Assembly: GCA_947493705.1 (NCBI GenBank)
Contig: CANLSH010000020.1
Location: 1-62,338, forward strand
Direction of reading: 5' to 3'
DNA: 62,338 bases
From: an uncultured Arachnia sp.
GTDB lineage: Bacteria > Actinomycetota > Actinomycetes > Propionibacteriales > Propionibacteriaceae
Both the position numbers and the translations under genes were made by a program. The notes under the pieces are model-generated. The model ran no database searches and was not told the origin of the DNA. It worked only from the letters and a program-made list of their open reading frames with translations. This document shows, piece after piece, positions 45,373 through 53,249 of the stretch (the stretch's first letter is position 1; each line of letters opens with the position of its first letter).

Positions 45373-46269
45373 CTAAGACATCGCAGCCTGTCGTACGCGA
45401 TACTGCCACACGGCGCTGCCCACGAAGAGCCCAACGGCCACCCAGACGAGCACGAAGCCTGCCCACCTCTCTGCGGGCATGGGCTCGTTGAAGACCAGCC
45501 AGCCCAGCAGGAACTGGCCGATGGGCGCGATGTATTGGATCATCCCCAGTGTCACCAGCCGGATGCGTCGTGCACCGGCCGCAAAGAGCAGGAGTGGGAT
45601 GGCGGTGATCGGGCCCGCCAGCAGCACAACGAGCCCATAAGGTGAGGCGACGTTCACCGTGGATCCACCACTGATGGACAACCACAGGAGATAGGCCAGC
45701 ATGAACGGCGCAACGGCGGCCGTCTCCATCGTCAGCCCTGCGAGGGCAGGGACGTGAGCACCGACCCGCTTCTTGACCAGACCGTAGGCCCCGAACGAGC
45801 CCGCCACAGCGAAGGCGATCCATGGCACCTTCCCGTACCCGATCGCCAGGATCGTGCAGGCCGTTGCTCCCAACCCGAACGCAACCCATTGAATCCGGCT
45901 CATTGTTTCGCGCAACACGAGCACACCCAGCGCCGCTGCCACCAGCGGGTTGATGAAGTATCCCAGCGCAGCATCCAGGATGCGTCCGGAGTTCACACCC
46001 GTCACATAGGCCGTCCAGTTGATGCTCACCAGTACACCCGCCGCTGCCAGCGCCAGAGTTGTGCGCCGGGATGACAGGAGTCTGCGGATGTCTCGCCATC
46101 CGTTCGTGACGCTCAGAACAATCAGACAGAACGCCAGGGACCAGATCACCCGGTACGCGATGATTTCCAGAGCTCCGGATCTGGCGAGGAGGATGAAGTA
46201 CAGCGGGAAGAGAGACCACACCAGATAGGCGGCGACGCTGTACAGGATTCCGGCTCTCACAAGGCACAT
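45373..46269 (-). CDS. rarD: EamA-family transporter RarD
   Basis: A 298-aa ten-helix permease. The start GILYSVAAYLVWSLFPLYF, then INWTAYVTGVNSGRILDAALGYFINPL, and the C-terminal MIQYIAPIGQFLLGWLVFNE with PMPAERWAGFVLVW are characteristic of RarD, a chloramphenicol-sensitivity homologue of unknown natural substrate. ATG at 46269 is chosen, with GGAG upstream; GTG 46260 is an alternative. In mycobacteria the E2-DUF4191 interval holds lipB and lipA, so rarD occupies that position here. Confidence 0.9.
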   Translation of the reverse strand: MCLVRAGILYSVAAYLVWSLFPLYFILLARSGALEIIAYRVIWSLAFCLIVLSVTNGWRDIRRLLSSRRTTLALAAAGVLVSINWTAYVTGVNSGRILDAALGYFINPLVAAALGVLVLRETMSRIQWVAFGLGATACTILAIGYGKVPWIAFAVAGSFGAYGLVKKRVGAHVPALAGLTMETAAVAPFMLAYLLWLSISGGSTVNVASPYGLVVLLAGPITAIPLLLFAAGARRIRLVTLGMIQYIAPIGQFLLGWLVFNEPMPAERWAGFVLVWVAVGLFVGSAVWQYRVRQAAMS

Positions 46270-46288
46270 CCTCGCACTCCAGACCGCC

Positions 46289-46513
46289 GTGACCGCACCC
46301 CTCAGGTTTGGCGGGCACGAGGAGATCACGCGTATAGAATGCTCAGGTGTCAACGCCCGGCGCTGTGTGGAGCCGGCCGAGTTCGAGGCCCTGGAGGAAC
46401 AGGTCAGAGAGATCGGTTACTCTGGCGTGTTGTCCGGACTGTTGGTCCGTTCCTTCTATCGTGCCGGCCGCCTGTACCGTACGGCCATGGACGCCCGCAA
46501 GAAGACGAGTTAA
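46289..46513 (+). CDS. Possible small protein upstream of DUF4191
   Basis: A 74-aa frame (GTG at 46289, or GTG at 46367 giving 48 aa) with strong G/C third positions in its last 50 codons: CVEPAEFEALEEQVREIG then VLSGLLVRSFYRAGRLY. It ends 12 bases before the DUF4191 start. A -10-like TATAGAAT at 46333-46340 sits inside the longer version, favouring the shorter start. No family recognised. It could be a remnant of a longer gene. Confidence 0.4.
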   Translation: MTAPLRFGGHEEITRIECSGVNARRCVEPAEFEALEEQVREIGYSGVLSGLLVRSFYRAGRLYRTAMDARKKTS

Positions 46514-46525
46514 GACGGAGTAGTG

Positions 46526-47290
46526 ATGGCAAGCGAGAAGGCCAAGGCCCTGGCCGCCAAGCAGAAGGCGGAGATGCGCGCGGAGAAGGCGCGCCGCAAG
46601 AGTTCCAATGACCCTGCGGACTGGGGCCGTGGACGTCAGTTCGTCGAGACCTACAAGGTCACCGCGAAATATGACAAGGCTCTCCCGTGGATCCTGTTGG
46701 GCGCCGGTCTCGGCGTCTTCGCGATCTTCCTGATCATCGGTTTCCTCCTGGACTCTCCCCTCATCTGGGGGTTCGTCGGTCTTTCCGCTGGGCTGGTGGC
46801 GGCCATGGGCCTGTTCGTGCTCCGCGCCAAGAAGGCCGCCTATCGCCGGTTCGACGGCCAAGCCGGTTCAGCGGAAGTGGCGCTGCAGATGCTCGGCAAG
46901 AAGTGGAAATACACTCCGGTGATCGCCGCCAGCCGCAATCGCGATTCCGTCGATGTCATCCACCGGGCGCTTGGCCCCGGTGGCCTCGTGCTGATCGGCG
47001 AGGGCGATGCGAGGGCACTCAAGGCTCAACTGGCCAGTGAGAAGCGCAAGCACGAGCAGGTGGCCTACGGCGTCGCAGTGCAGATCATCCAGATGGGCAA
47101 GGGCGGCGGACAGGTGCCGCTGGACAAGCTCACCAATCACATCAAGAAACTGCCGAAACAGCTTCCCCCTGCCAAGGCTGAGGAGGTGGCGGCCCGCCTG
47201 CGGGCACTGGACGCAATGCGGCCCAAGATGCCCGTCCCCAAGGGCCCCATGAGCACCAAGGGTGCCCGCCAGGCGATGCGGGGCCGCTGA
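46526..47290 (+). CDS. DUF4191 membrane protein
   Basis: A 254-aa protein of the actinobacterial DUF4191 family (Rv2219 type). A basic N-terminus rich in Ala/Lys/Glu precedes two transmembrane helices (about 53-72 and 75-95), then the conserved cytoplasmic part YRRFDGQAGSAEVALQML and VIHRALGPGGLVLIGEG. Function unknown. ATG at 46526 follows ACGGAG; the GTG directly before it is a less likely start. In relatives the next genes are RDD and glnA, which here lie 12 kb away. Confidence 0.88.
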   Translation: MASEKAKALAAKQKAEMRAEKARRKSSNDPADWGRGRQFVETYKVTAKYDKALPWILLGAGLGVFAIFLIIGFLLDSPLIWGFVGLSAGLVAAMGLFVLRAKKAAYRRFDGQAGSAEVALQMLGKKWKYTPVIAASRNRDSVDVIHRALGPGGLVLIGEGDARALKAQLASEKRKHEQVAYGVAVQIIQMGKGGGQVPLDKLTNHIKKLPKQLPPAKAEEVAARLRALDAMRPKMPVPKGPMSTKGARQAMRGR

Positions 47291-47310
47291 TACATGGTGA
47301 CGAGTACATA

Positions 47311-49074
47311 GTGGCGAACCTCGTCAACCTGGAATCCGTCACGCACGGATTCGGTACCCGCATCCTGCTCGACAACATCTCCACCGGCGTCGCTGCCAGT
47401 GAGATGATCGGCGTAGTCGGCCGCAACGGCGACGGCAAAACCACCCTGCTGCGTATCCTCACCGGCGAACTGGAACCCGATCAGGGCCGAGTGACCATTT
47501 CCGGTTCCACCTCCATCGGAGTCCTGACCCAGGAACACGTCGGACACATGGAACAGAGTGTCCGTGACGTCATCCTCGATGGTGAACCGGACCACGTCTG
47601 GGCAGCCGATTCCCAGCGCCGCGACCTTGTGCAGTCACTCCTGGCCGGGATCGATCTGGACCGTCTGATCGGCACTCTCTCGGGCGGCGAGCGTCGTCGC
47701 GTGGGACTGGTTGAAGTGCTCCTGGAGAACCACGACCTGGTGGTGCTCGATGAGCCCACCAACCACTTGGACGTGGAGGCCATTTCCTTCCTTGCCCAGC
47801 ATCTCGCAGCCCGCACGCGTGCCGGCCTGGCCATGATGGTTGTCAGCCATGATCGCTGGTTCCTCGACGCAGTGTGCACGCGCATCTGGGAGGTGCACGA
47901 CGGCGTCATCGACGCCTACGACGGTGGCTACGCCGCCTACGTACTGGCACGTGTGGAGCGTCAGCGCCAAGCTGCCACCAACGAGGCCCGTCGGCAGAAT
48001 CTGGCCCGCAAGGAGCTGGCGTGGTTGCGTCGTGGCCCCCCGGCACGCACGTCGAAACCGAAGTTCCGGATCGAGGCTGCCGAGACCCTCATCAGCGACG
48101 TGCCCCCGCCGCGCGACATGATTTCGCTCCAGCAGTTCGCCACCACGCGGCTGGGCAAGGACGTCTTCGACCTCACGGGCGTCCACTACGGCATCGGCGG
48201 ACGCACCCTGCTGGACGGTCTCACATGGTCCATCGGTCCGGGCGACCGCATCGGCCTGGTGGGAGTCAACGGGGCGGGCAAGACGTCGCTTCTCGAACTC
48301 CTTGCCGGCCTGCGTGAGCCTGACGCTGGCAAGATCAAACGCGGCCAGACACTCCGGCTCGGGTACCTGTCGCAGGCAGTCAGTGAGCTCGACGACAGCG
48401 ACAGGGTGTTGCATTCCGTCAACCGCCTCAAGGAGCAGACGCGCCTCGCAACCGGGCGCGAGGCATCGGCAGGCAGCCTGCTGGAGGAGTTCGGCTTCAC
48501 TGGCGACAAGCTGGTGGCACGGATCGGTGACCTCTCGGGGGGCGAGCGTCGTCGGCTGCAGTTCCTGCGGCTGCTGCTGTCGGAGCCCAACGTGCTCATC
48601 CTCGACGAGCCCACCAATGACCTGGATATTGACACGCTGACCGTCATCGAGGACTACCTTGACACGTGGCCGGGCACCCTGATCGTCGTAAGCCATGACC
48701 GGTACTTCCTGGAGCGCGTTACCGAGGTCAGCTATGCGTTGCTTGGGGACGGCTCGTGCGTTCTGCTGCCGGGTGGGGTGGATGAGTATCTCTCACAACG
48801 ACAGGCCATGCAGGCCTCCCCCGGGGTTGCGAAATCTCCGGTTACGGGCGGGGCACCCTCCGATGCGGCCGCTGAGCGGCAGCGCAAGAAAGACTTGGGC
48901 CGGCTCGAATCGCAGCTGTCAAAAGTGGACAAGAACATCCGCAAACTGCATGAGAAAATGTCAACAGCTGCCAGCGACTACGAACAGCTCGCCCAACTAA
49001 CGGAAGAACTGCGGGCGGCCAAGGCTCGCCAGAGCGAACTCGAGGATGCCTGGCTCGTCGCTGCCGAAGGCTGA
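47311..49074 (+). CDS. ABC-F family ATPase (translation factor / ribosome protection type)
   Basis: A 587-aa soluble protein with two ABC cassettes. First Walker A GRNGDGKTTLLR and signature LSGGERRRVGL; second Walker A GVNGAGKTSLLE and signature LSGGERRRLQFL; Walker B VLDEPTNHLD and ILDEPTNDLD. The inter-domain linker (about 210-260) is the P-site tRNA-interacting region, and the last 70 residues form a coiled coil. It lacks membrane segments. ABC-F proteins act on ribosomes; this one resembles Uup/EttA-type house proteins. GTG at 47311 lies 21 bases after DUF4191. Confidence 0.92.
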   Translation: MANLVNLESVTHGFGTRILLDNISTGVAASEMIGVVGRNGDGKTTLLRILTGELEPDQGRVTISGSTSIGVLTQEHVGHMEQSVRDVILDGEPDHVWAADSQRRDLVQSLLAGIDLDRLIGTLSGGERRRVGLVEVLLENHDLVVLDEPTNHLDVEAISFLAQHLAARTRAGLAMMVVSHDRWFLDAVCTRIWEVHDGVIDAYDGGYAAYVLARVERQRQAATNEARRQNLARKELAWLRRGPPARTSKPKFRIEAAETLISDVPPPRDMISLQQFATTRLGKDVFDLTGVHYGIGGRTLLDGLTWSIGPGDRIGLVGVNGAGKTSLLELLAGLREPDAGKIKRGQTLRLGYLSQAVSELDDSDRVLHSVNRLKEQTRLATGREASAGSLLEEFGFTGDKLVARIGDLSGGERRRLQFLRLLLSEPNVLILDEPTNDLDIDTLTVIEDYLDTWPGTLIVVSHDRYFLERVTEVSYALLGDGSCVLLPGGVDEYLSQRQAMQASPGVAKSPVTGGAPSDAAAERQRKKDLGRLESQLSKVDKNIRKLHEKMSTAASDYEQLAQLTEELRAAKARQSELEDAWLVAAEG

Positions 49075-49156
49075 TCCCCGCTCTGTGGCCACACGACGCT
49101 GCCCCGCAGTGCTCTACTGGGCTCAGCACTCTCATGCCAACCCGAGGAGATCACCC

Positions 49157-49705
49157 ATGTTGGACCACTTCTCCATCACCGCGATCGATGCCATAGCGGT
49201 CATCGTTGCCACCGCAGGGCTGTACTGGATGTTTGTACTGCTCGTCAGATTGCTGGGACAACGCGCCCTGGCGAGAATGTCCAGCACGGATCTGGCTGTG
49301 ATCATCGTGGTGGGCGCCGTCATTGGCCGCGCCGCTCTCGGTGACACGCCGGTGCTCGCGGCAGGCATCCTCGCGATGGTCACCCTCTTCGCCATGCAGG
49401 CACTGGCCGGTCAACTCCGTCGGCTCATCAAGACGGCGTGGCCACTGAACAATGCGCCGCTGCTCCTCATGGCGGGCACGGGCTTCCTGGAGGAGAACCT
49501 TCGCCGCATTCACCTCGATGAGGAGGAGCTGTGGCCCAAGCTACGTGAGGCCGGCATCCGGCACCGCTCCGAGGTGGCCGCCGTCATTCTGGAGCCCACG
49601 GGTGAGATCAGCGTGCTTCGTCGTGGCATCCCTCTGGACCGTAGCCTGCTGGCAGACGTCCGCGGTGTCGAACACCTTCCCGACGAGTTGTTCGCCAATT
49701 CCTGA
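49157..49705 (+). CDS. DUF421 (YetF-like) membrane protein
   Basis: A 182-aa protein with three N-terminal helices (about 10-100) and a C-terminal soluble DUF421 domain. Recognisable segments are RLLGQRALARMSSTDLAVIIVVG near the membrane part and APLLLMAGTGFLEENLRRIHL in the domain, ending with VAAVILEPTGEISVLRRG. Relatives influence sporulation or stress in firmicutes; role here unknown. ATG at 49157 follows GAGGAGA. A 15-bp hairpin follows the gene. Confidence 0.85.
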   Translation: MLDHFSITAIDAIAVIVATAGLYWMFVLLVRLLGQRALARMSSTDLAVIIVVGAVIGRAALGDTPVLAAGILAMVTLFAMQALAGQLRRLIKTAWPLNNAPLLLMAGTGFLEENLRRIHLDEEELWPKLREAGIRHRSEVAAVILEPTGEISVLRRGIPLDRSLLADVRGVEHLPDELFANS

Positions 49706-49721
49706 TCATCGGAGTCCCCCA

Positions 49722-49883
49722 CGGGAGTGGGGCTCGCGATCCGCGAGCCCCACTCCTGGGTGCAAGATCCGTGGCTCTGCCCAAGTCGGATCAGCCCAGC
49801 GCCGTGCACCTTCCCGGGCCGCCGTCCTCCGTGGCCACGAGGTCAGGTCCCCCCGAACCTGACAGTGCGGAAACCGCGCTACA
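49722..49883 (-). ncRNA. Candidate small RNA or microprotein transcript of the sigma regulon
   Basis: Predicted from the promoter-like site at 49890-49919 on its right and the strong hairpin at 49724-49756 on its left, giving about 160 nt. No normal gene fits. One tiny frame (GTG at 49838 to TGA at 49791, 15 codons) has a purine-rich G run upstream. The transcript could fold with the CAGGT/ACCTG pair near 49842-49859. Existence is inference from the two flanking signals; expression is untested. Confidence 0.35.
49724..49756. terminator. Bidirectional terminator after DUF421 gene
   Basis: Arms 49724-49738 and 49742-49756 form a perfect 15-bp stem (GGAGTGGGGCTCGCG) with a 3-nt loop, 18 bases after the DUF421 stop. 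Being symmetric, it can also end a leftward transcript from the promoter-like site at 49890-49919. Confidence 0.8.
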
Positions 49884-49889
49884 CACACC

Positions 49890-49919
49890 AAGAGGACCCG
49901 CTGCCCGCTGTGATACATC
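49890..49919 (-). promoter_or_regulatory. Sigma-regulon promoter-like site d (orphan)
   Basis: On the minus strand GATGTATC (49919-49912), 16 bp, then CCTCTT (49895-49890). It matches the other three sites in both hexamers and spacing and also shares CCTCTTGG with the sigma operon site. It points left, away from the CHAT gene, into a region with no ordinary gene. Confidence 0.65.
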
Positions 49920-49945
49920 CGGGGCTGATACGGAAATCCCTCCGG

Positions 49946-50306
49946 TGGTCGAGTAACGCCCGGCGAGGGACGAGCCTGGCGTGTGTCGAGACCTCGTGTG
50001 GCCGACAGAGAATCTGACACGAAAATGCTCCTCCACCGATGGTCGAGTAGCGCTCGGCGAGGAACGAGCCTTGCGCGTGTCGAGGCCATGTGCGCCAGAA
50101 CGAGGTCTCGACACCTCGCTGCTCGTGCCTCGCGGCGACTACTCGACCACCGCAGAATAGTGCATTTTCCCGCACCACGGTGCGGCCAAAGCCGCCCTGC
50201 TGCTCGACACGCCGCCGCTCGTCCCTCACGGCGGTTACTCGATCACCGTAGAAGGGTTCATTTTCCCGCACCACGGTGCGGCTGAAAGTCGCCCTGCTGC
50301 TCAACA
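49946..50306. repeat. Clustered 50-bp palindromic repeats with 97-bp spacing
   Basis: Four imperfect copies of a unit beginning GGTCGAGTA and ending GTGTCGAG: forward at about 49946-49995 and 50039-50086, reverse at about 50102-50151 and 50197-50250. After each reverse copy comes a second repeat containing CATTTTCCCGCACCACGGTG then GCCCTGCTGCTC (about 50161-50207 and 50258-50304), so a unit of about 97 bp is tandemly present. CCGCACC-AC-GGTGCGG is itself a hairpin. Similar GGTCGAGTA...TCGAGACC elements are common in intergenic actinobacterial DNA. They lie immediately downstream of the CHAT gene; the rest of 49757-50300 has no gene. Confidence 0.8.
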
Positions 50307-52787
50307 CGTTCCTTCAGCCTGCCAGTTCGACCCGAACCACGTGAAGCTGCGGGCCAGCAGTGTGCCGCTGGCTGCGGCCAACGCTGTGGGGCCGTCCTCA
50401 CCCTCGGACAAGCGCGCATGCAGCGAAACCATGGTGTCGAAGGCCACCTGATCAGGAACATCGGTCATGGGCGCCACCACAGCCTTCACCCCCATCGCCA
50501 GCAGACTCGACGTCAGCCCCAACGCCTCATCCCCAGGTCTCAGCTGGGCCCGGCCCGCACTGCATGCCGAAAGCATGACCAGAGACGACGCGAGATTGAC
50601 TCTCTCCAGCTCGTGGGCAAACAGCGATCCGCCATGCAGCCGCAGCGACGAGAAGAGCGGGTTGTCGGCGCGATGGGAACCGTGCGCTGCGACATGCACG
50701 ACGTCGTGGCGCGTCAGGGCATCAGCGACGGCAGCGGGTTCTCCCCGCACCTGGGCAGCGCCGCTCCACTGGGCACGGACAGCATCCGCTTCGCGCTTGG
50801 CAAGTTCCAGACCGGGCCCTGTTGCGACGGCCACGCGCGGCGTACCGTGAACCCGAGTCCTTCCGGCGTGCCATGCCGTGAGAGATCGGGACACCGTCAC
50901 GGAACGGCGTCGCAGCCGCGGAAGCATGCCCCACGGCAGGTGGACCAGGGAACCACCTGGCACGATGACAACCTCCGCATCTCCGATGTCCTCGGGAAGG
51001 AGCTGCTCGTCGAGTCTCGCCAAGGATTCGTGGAGCGAGCCCAGCACGCCCGCAGCCAGCAGACCCTGCCCCACTCGCGCGGCAGCCGATGCGTCCGCCG
51101 TGGCACGGGCGGCGAGCCGGACAACTTCAGGCGTGGGGCCCACGAAGAGAAGCTCGGCCTTTCGTCCCGGCATGATCCTGACCATCCATACCGCCCCGGA
51201 AGCCAGGAGGTAGTTGAGCACCGTTGCCTTCCCCAGCTCTGTTCGACGGGGGCGACGGGCGTTGCGTATCGACGAGTCCGCACTGCCCGTCCAGGACTGC
51301 TCCCGCAGCCGTCGCTCAATCCTTGTCACGTCCGCCCGAAGGGACACCGCCTGCGCTGCTTCGGCGTCGCGAAGCTCTTCGGAGCGTTGGCGCAAGCGGG
51401 ACCACAATGCCGCAATCGTCGGATCGGCGGGGGGAAGTACCGAGGGCACGCTGTTCAGAGCCGTCCGCCAACGCTCCGTGGCGGCCAGTGCGGCCCACGC
51501 GTCGCGCCCGCCGACCGCATCGGCGAGATCCACGTCTATGACCGGCGTGATGTGGATGGCCAGTGCGGAGCGCAGGTCCAGGTTCGACATGCCCGCGCGC
51601 GCGACTGCGACGTCGTGGGCTGCCACACGCACGAGTTTCCGCCTCCGTGCGGCATCCGTGGACAGCCGCAGTTGCGCGAGGATGGCGAGCGACCGGGTCG
51701 CGAGGTACGGAGAATGTCGCATCCTGCCCAGCGCGACCGCGACATCCGCACCGTCGATGTCCATGCCCGCCCGTCTCGCCAGGATGACCCACCGGGCAAT
51801 GCTCCTGTCCGCCAACCACACCCAGCCGGCGTCACGGGCGGCGACCACCAGCGCTGCAGCCTCTGCCACGAGCTCGGGCGTGGGAATACCGGCCCGCGCC
51901 CCCAAGGATTCCAGTCGGAGAGAACGGGCCTCCAGGTCGCGACGCTCCTCACCCCGCCCTCCAGACACCTCAGCCATCCCGTCCACCACCTCCACCGCCC
52001 TTTCGGGGTCCCCACGCAGAAGTGCACACCTCGCCATCTCCAGCTGGGCGTCGATGAGTTCCTGGGTCAGATGCACCTCCTCCATCGCCTGTGAGGCTTC
52101 GGCTAGGAGGGCACCGGCTTCGTCCACGAGCCCCACTTCCATGAGAACCCGGGCCCGGTCCAACCGCGAGACCGAGCGATCAACGTCCGCGGGCAGAGCA
52201 TCAGCTTCGGCCATCCAACGCAACGCCGCCGGCAGATCTCCACGCAGATACTCCACGAACCCCAGGTTGTGTGTGGCCATGAACGCGTATGCGGGGAGCT
52301 CACGCGCCATCAAGGTCGCCGTCCGCAGGTCTCGCGCCGCCTCATCCAGCTCACCTGCCTGCGAGCCAATGGCCCCCTTGTTGATGAGCAACCTGACACG
52401 GTCCTCGACGGGGAGTGCAGCCGAGAGTTCAACGGCGTCCCTCAGCTGTACCAACGCCTCCTCCACGTGACCCGCCCGAGCATTCAGCACTCCGGCCTGG
52501 ATGTGGGCCAGGCCACGCAGATCGTCGCGTCCGGCCTCCTGGGCATCCCGTAGTCCAGAGGACACCTGCTCCAACGCTGCCGGCAGTCCCAGGTCATCAC
52601 AGGTAAGCCATGACTCTGTGAGCCGGATTCGCAGTTCCAGCTCGAAGCGGTTCTCTCCCACCACGCCTGCGAGCAGCCGCCGGGCCTCGTCCAGGTGGCG
52701 GCGGGCGTCTGGGAGTCGATAGTGGGCAATGGCAGTCCTCGCCTGCTGGTATGCCGCTTCCAAGGCCTCCACGGCGTTCTCCGTCAC
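50301..52787 (-). CDS. TPR-CHAT caspase-like protease
   Basis: An 828-aa protein. Residues 1-420 are tandem helical repeats of TPR type (for example ALVQLRDAVELSAALP and LGFVEYLRGDLPAALRWM); 420-600 is a helical spacer; 600-828 is a CHAT domain. The protease dyad is intact: His702 in HVAAHGSH and Cys742 in LSACSAG. CHAT enzymes cleave specific protein targets when a sensor part is triggered; TPR-CHAT proteins include Csx29 of type III-E CRISPR and separase-like proteases. GTG at 52787 overlaps the upstream stop context by a few bases and has no good ribosome binding site, so translation depends on coupling. Third gene of the sigma operon. No signal peptide. Confidence 0.88.
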   Translation of the reverse strand: MTENAVEALEAAYQQARTAIAHYRLPDARRHLDEARRLLAGVVGENRFELELRIRLTESWLTCDDLGLPAALEQVSSGLRDAQEAGRDDLRGLAHIQAGVLNARAGHVEEALVQLRDAVELSAALPVEDRVRLLINKGAIGSQAGELDEAARDLRTATLMARELPAYAFMATHNLGFVEYLRGDLPAALRWMAEADALPADVDRSVSRLDRARVLMEVGLVDEAGALLAEASQAMEEVHLTQELIDAQLEMARCALLRGDPERAVEVVDGMAEVSGGRGEERRDLEARSLRLESLGARAGIPTPELVAEAAALVVAARDAGWVWLADRSIARWVILARRAGMDIDGADVAVALGRMRHSPYLATRSLAILAQLRLSTDAARRRKLVRVAAHDVAVARAGMSNLDLRSALAIHITPVIDVDLADAVGGRDAWAALAATERWRTALNSVPSVLPPADPTIAALWSRLRQRSEELRDAEAAQAVSLRADVTRIERRLREQSWTGSADSSIRNARRPRRTELGKATVLNYLLASGAVWMVRIMPGRKAELLFVGPTPEVVRLAARATADASAAARVGQGLLAAGVLGSLHESLARLDEQLLPEDIGDAEVVIVPGGSLVHLPWGMLPRLRRRSVTVSRSLTAWHAGRTRVHGTPRVAVATGPGLELAKREADAVRAQWSGAAQVRGEPAAVADALTRHDVVHVAAHGSHRADNPLFSSLRLHGGSLFAHELERVNLASSLVMLSACSAGRAQLRPGDEALGLTSSLLAMGVKAVVAPMTDVPDQVAFDTMVSLHARLSEGEDGPTALAAASGTLLARSFTWFGSNWQAEGTC

Positions 52788-52790
52788 ATC

Positions 52791-53249
52791 TCAGAGTTCG
52801 ATCGACGGGGTGAGGACGGGGCGCGACTCAACATCGGCGGGATGCATCAGGAACCGGATGGGGCCCCGAGGAATGTCGAACCAGACAAGACGACCGTGGG
52901 CGTCAGAGGTGGCTTGGTGGGAGACAGTACCTGCAAGAAGCTCCACCCTGAGACCACCGCCAGTGATCCATCCATCAACTCGCAGGGCACCGCTCGTCGG
53001 CGATGCCGACACCATGAGCTGGAGGGCCGAACTCGTGAACGTCACGGTGTCGGTGGGTGTCGCAGAACTGGTGCGCAGCGTCAGCAGCGATTCGTGTTCC
53101 AGCGTGGCCAGTTCCGTGTCCAGCGCCGCAAGCGACACGGCAAACAGAATGTCGTCAGCCAGATCGTCCCTGGGTGGATCGATGGCGTCGAACAGTGACG
53201 CGATGTGGGTGAGTATCTCCGCGTCGAGAGCGTCCATGGGCTCATTCAT
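52791..53249 (-). CDS. Small two-part protein between sigma factor and CHAT protease
   Basis: A 152-aa acidic protein. Residues 1-55 are helical (MNEPMDALDAEILTHIASLF). Residues 60-152 look like a beta-sandwich: VTFTSSALQLMVSA, LRVDGWITGGGLRVELLAG, GRLVWFDIPRGPIRFL, ending VLTPSIEL, resembling a carboxypeptidase-regulatory/transthyretin-like fold. I recall such proteins beside sigma and CHAT genes in other actinobacteria. Its ATG overlaps the sigma stop (ATGA), so it is made in fixed ratio with sigma. By position it is a candidate anti-sigma factor and/or CHAT substrate; no zinc-binding anti-sigma motif is visible. Confidence 0.7.
   Translation of the reverse strand: MNEPMDALDAEILTHIASLFDAIDPPRDDLADDILFAVSLAALDTELATLEHESLLTLRTSSATPTDTVTFTSSALQLMVSASPTSGALRVDGWITGGGLRVELLAGTVSHQATSDAHGRLVWFDIPRGPIRFLMHPADVESRPVLTPSIEL

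Noticed and set aside
45365..46318. 317-codon minus-strand frame overlapping rarD in another phase
   Set aside because: Same DNA as rarD; the rarD phase gives ten helices and family motifs.
49946..50306. CRISPR array
   Set aside because: Copies are imperfect, occur in both orientations and have unequal, repeated spacers; no cas gene nearby.
50418..52470. Long plus-strand frames (up to 558 codons) opposite the CHAT gene
   Set aside because: Arg/Ser/Pro-rich translations without domains; the minus-strand frame has TPR and CHAT motifs and coupled neighbours.
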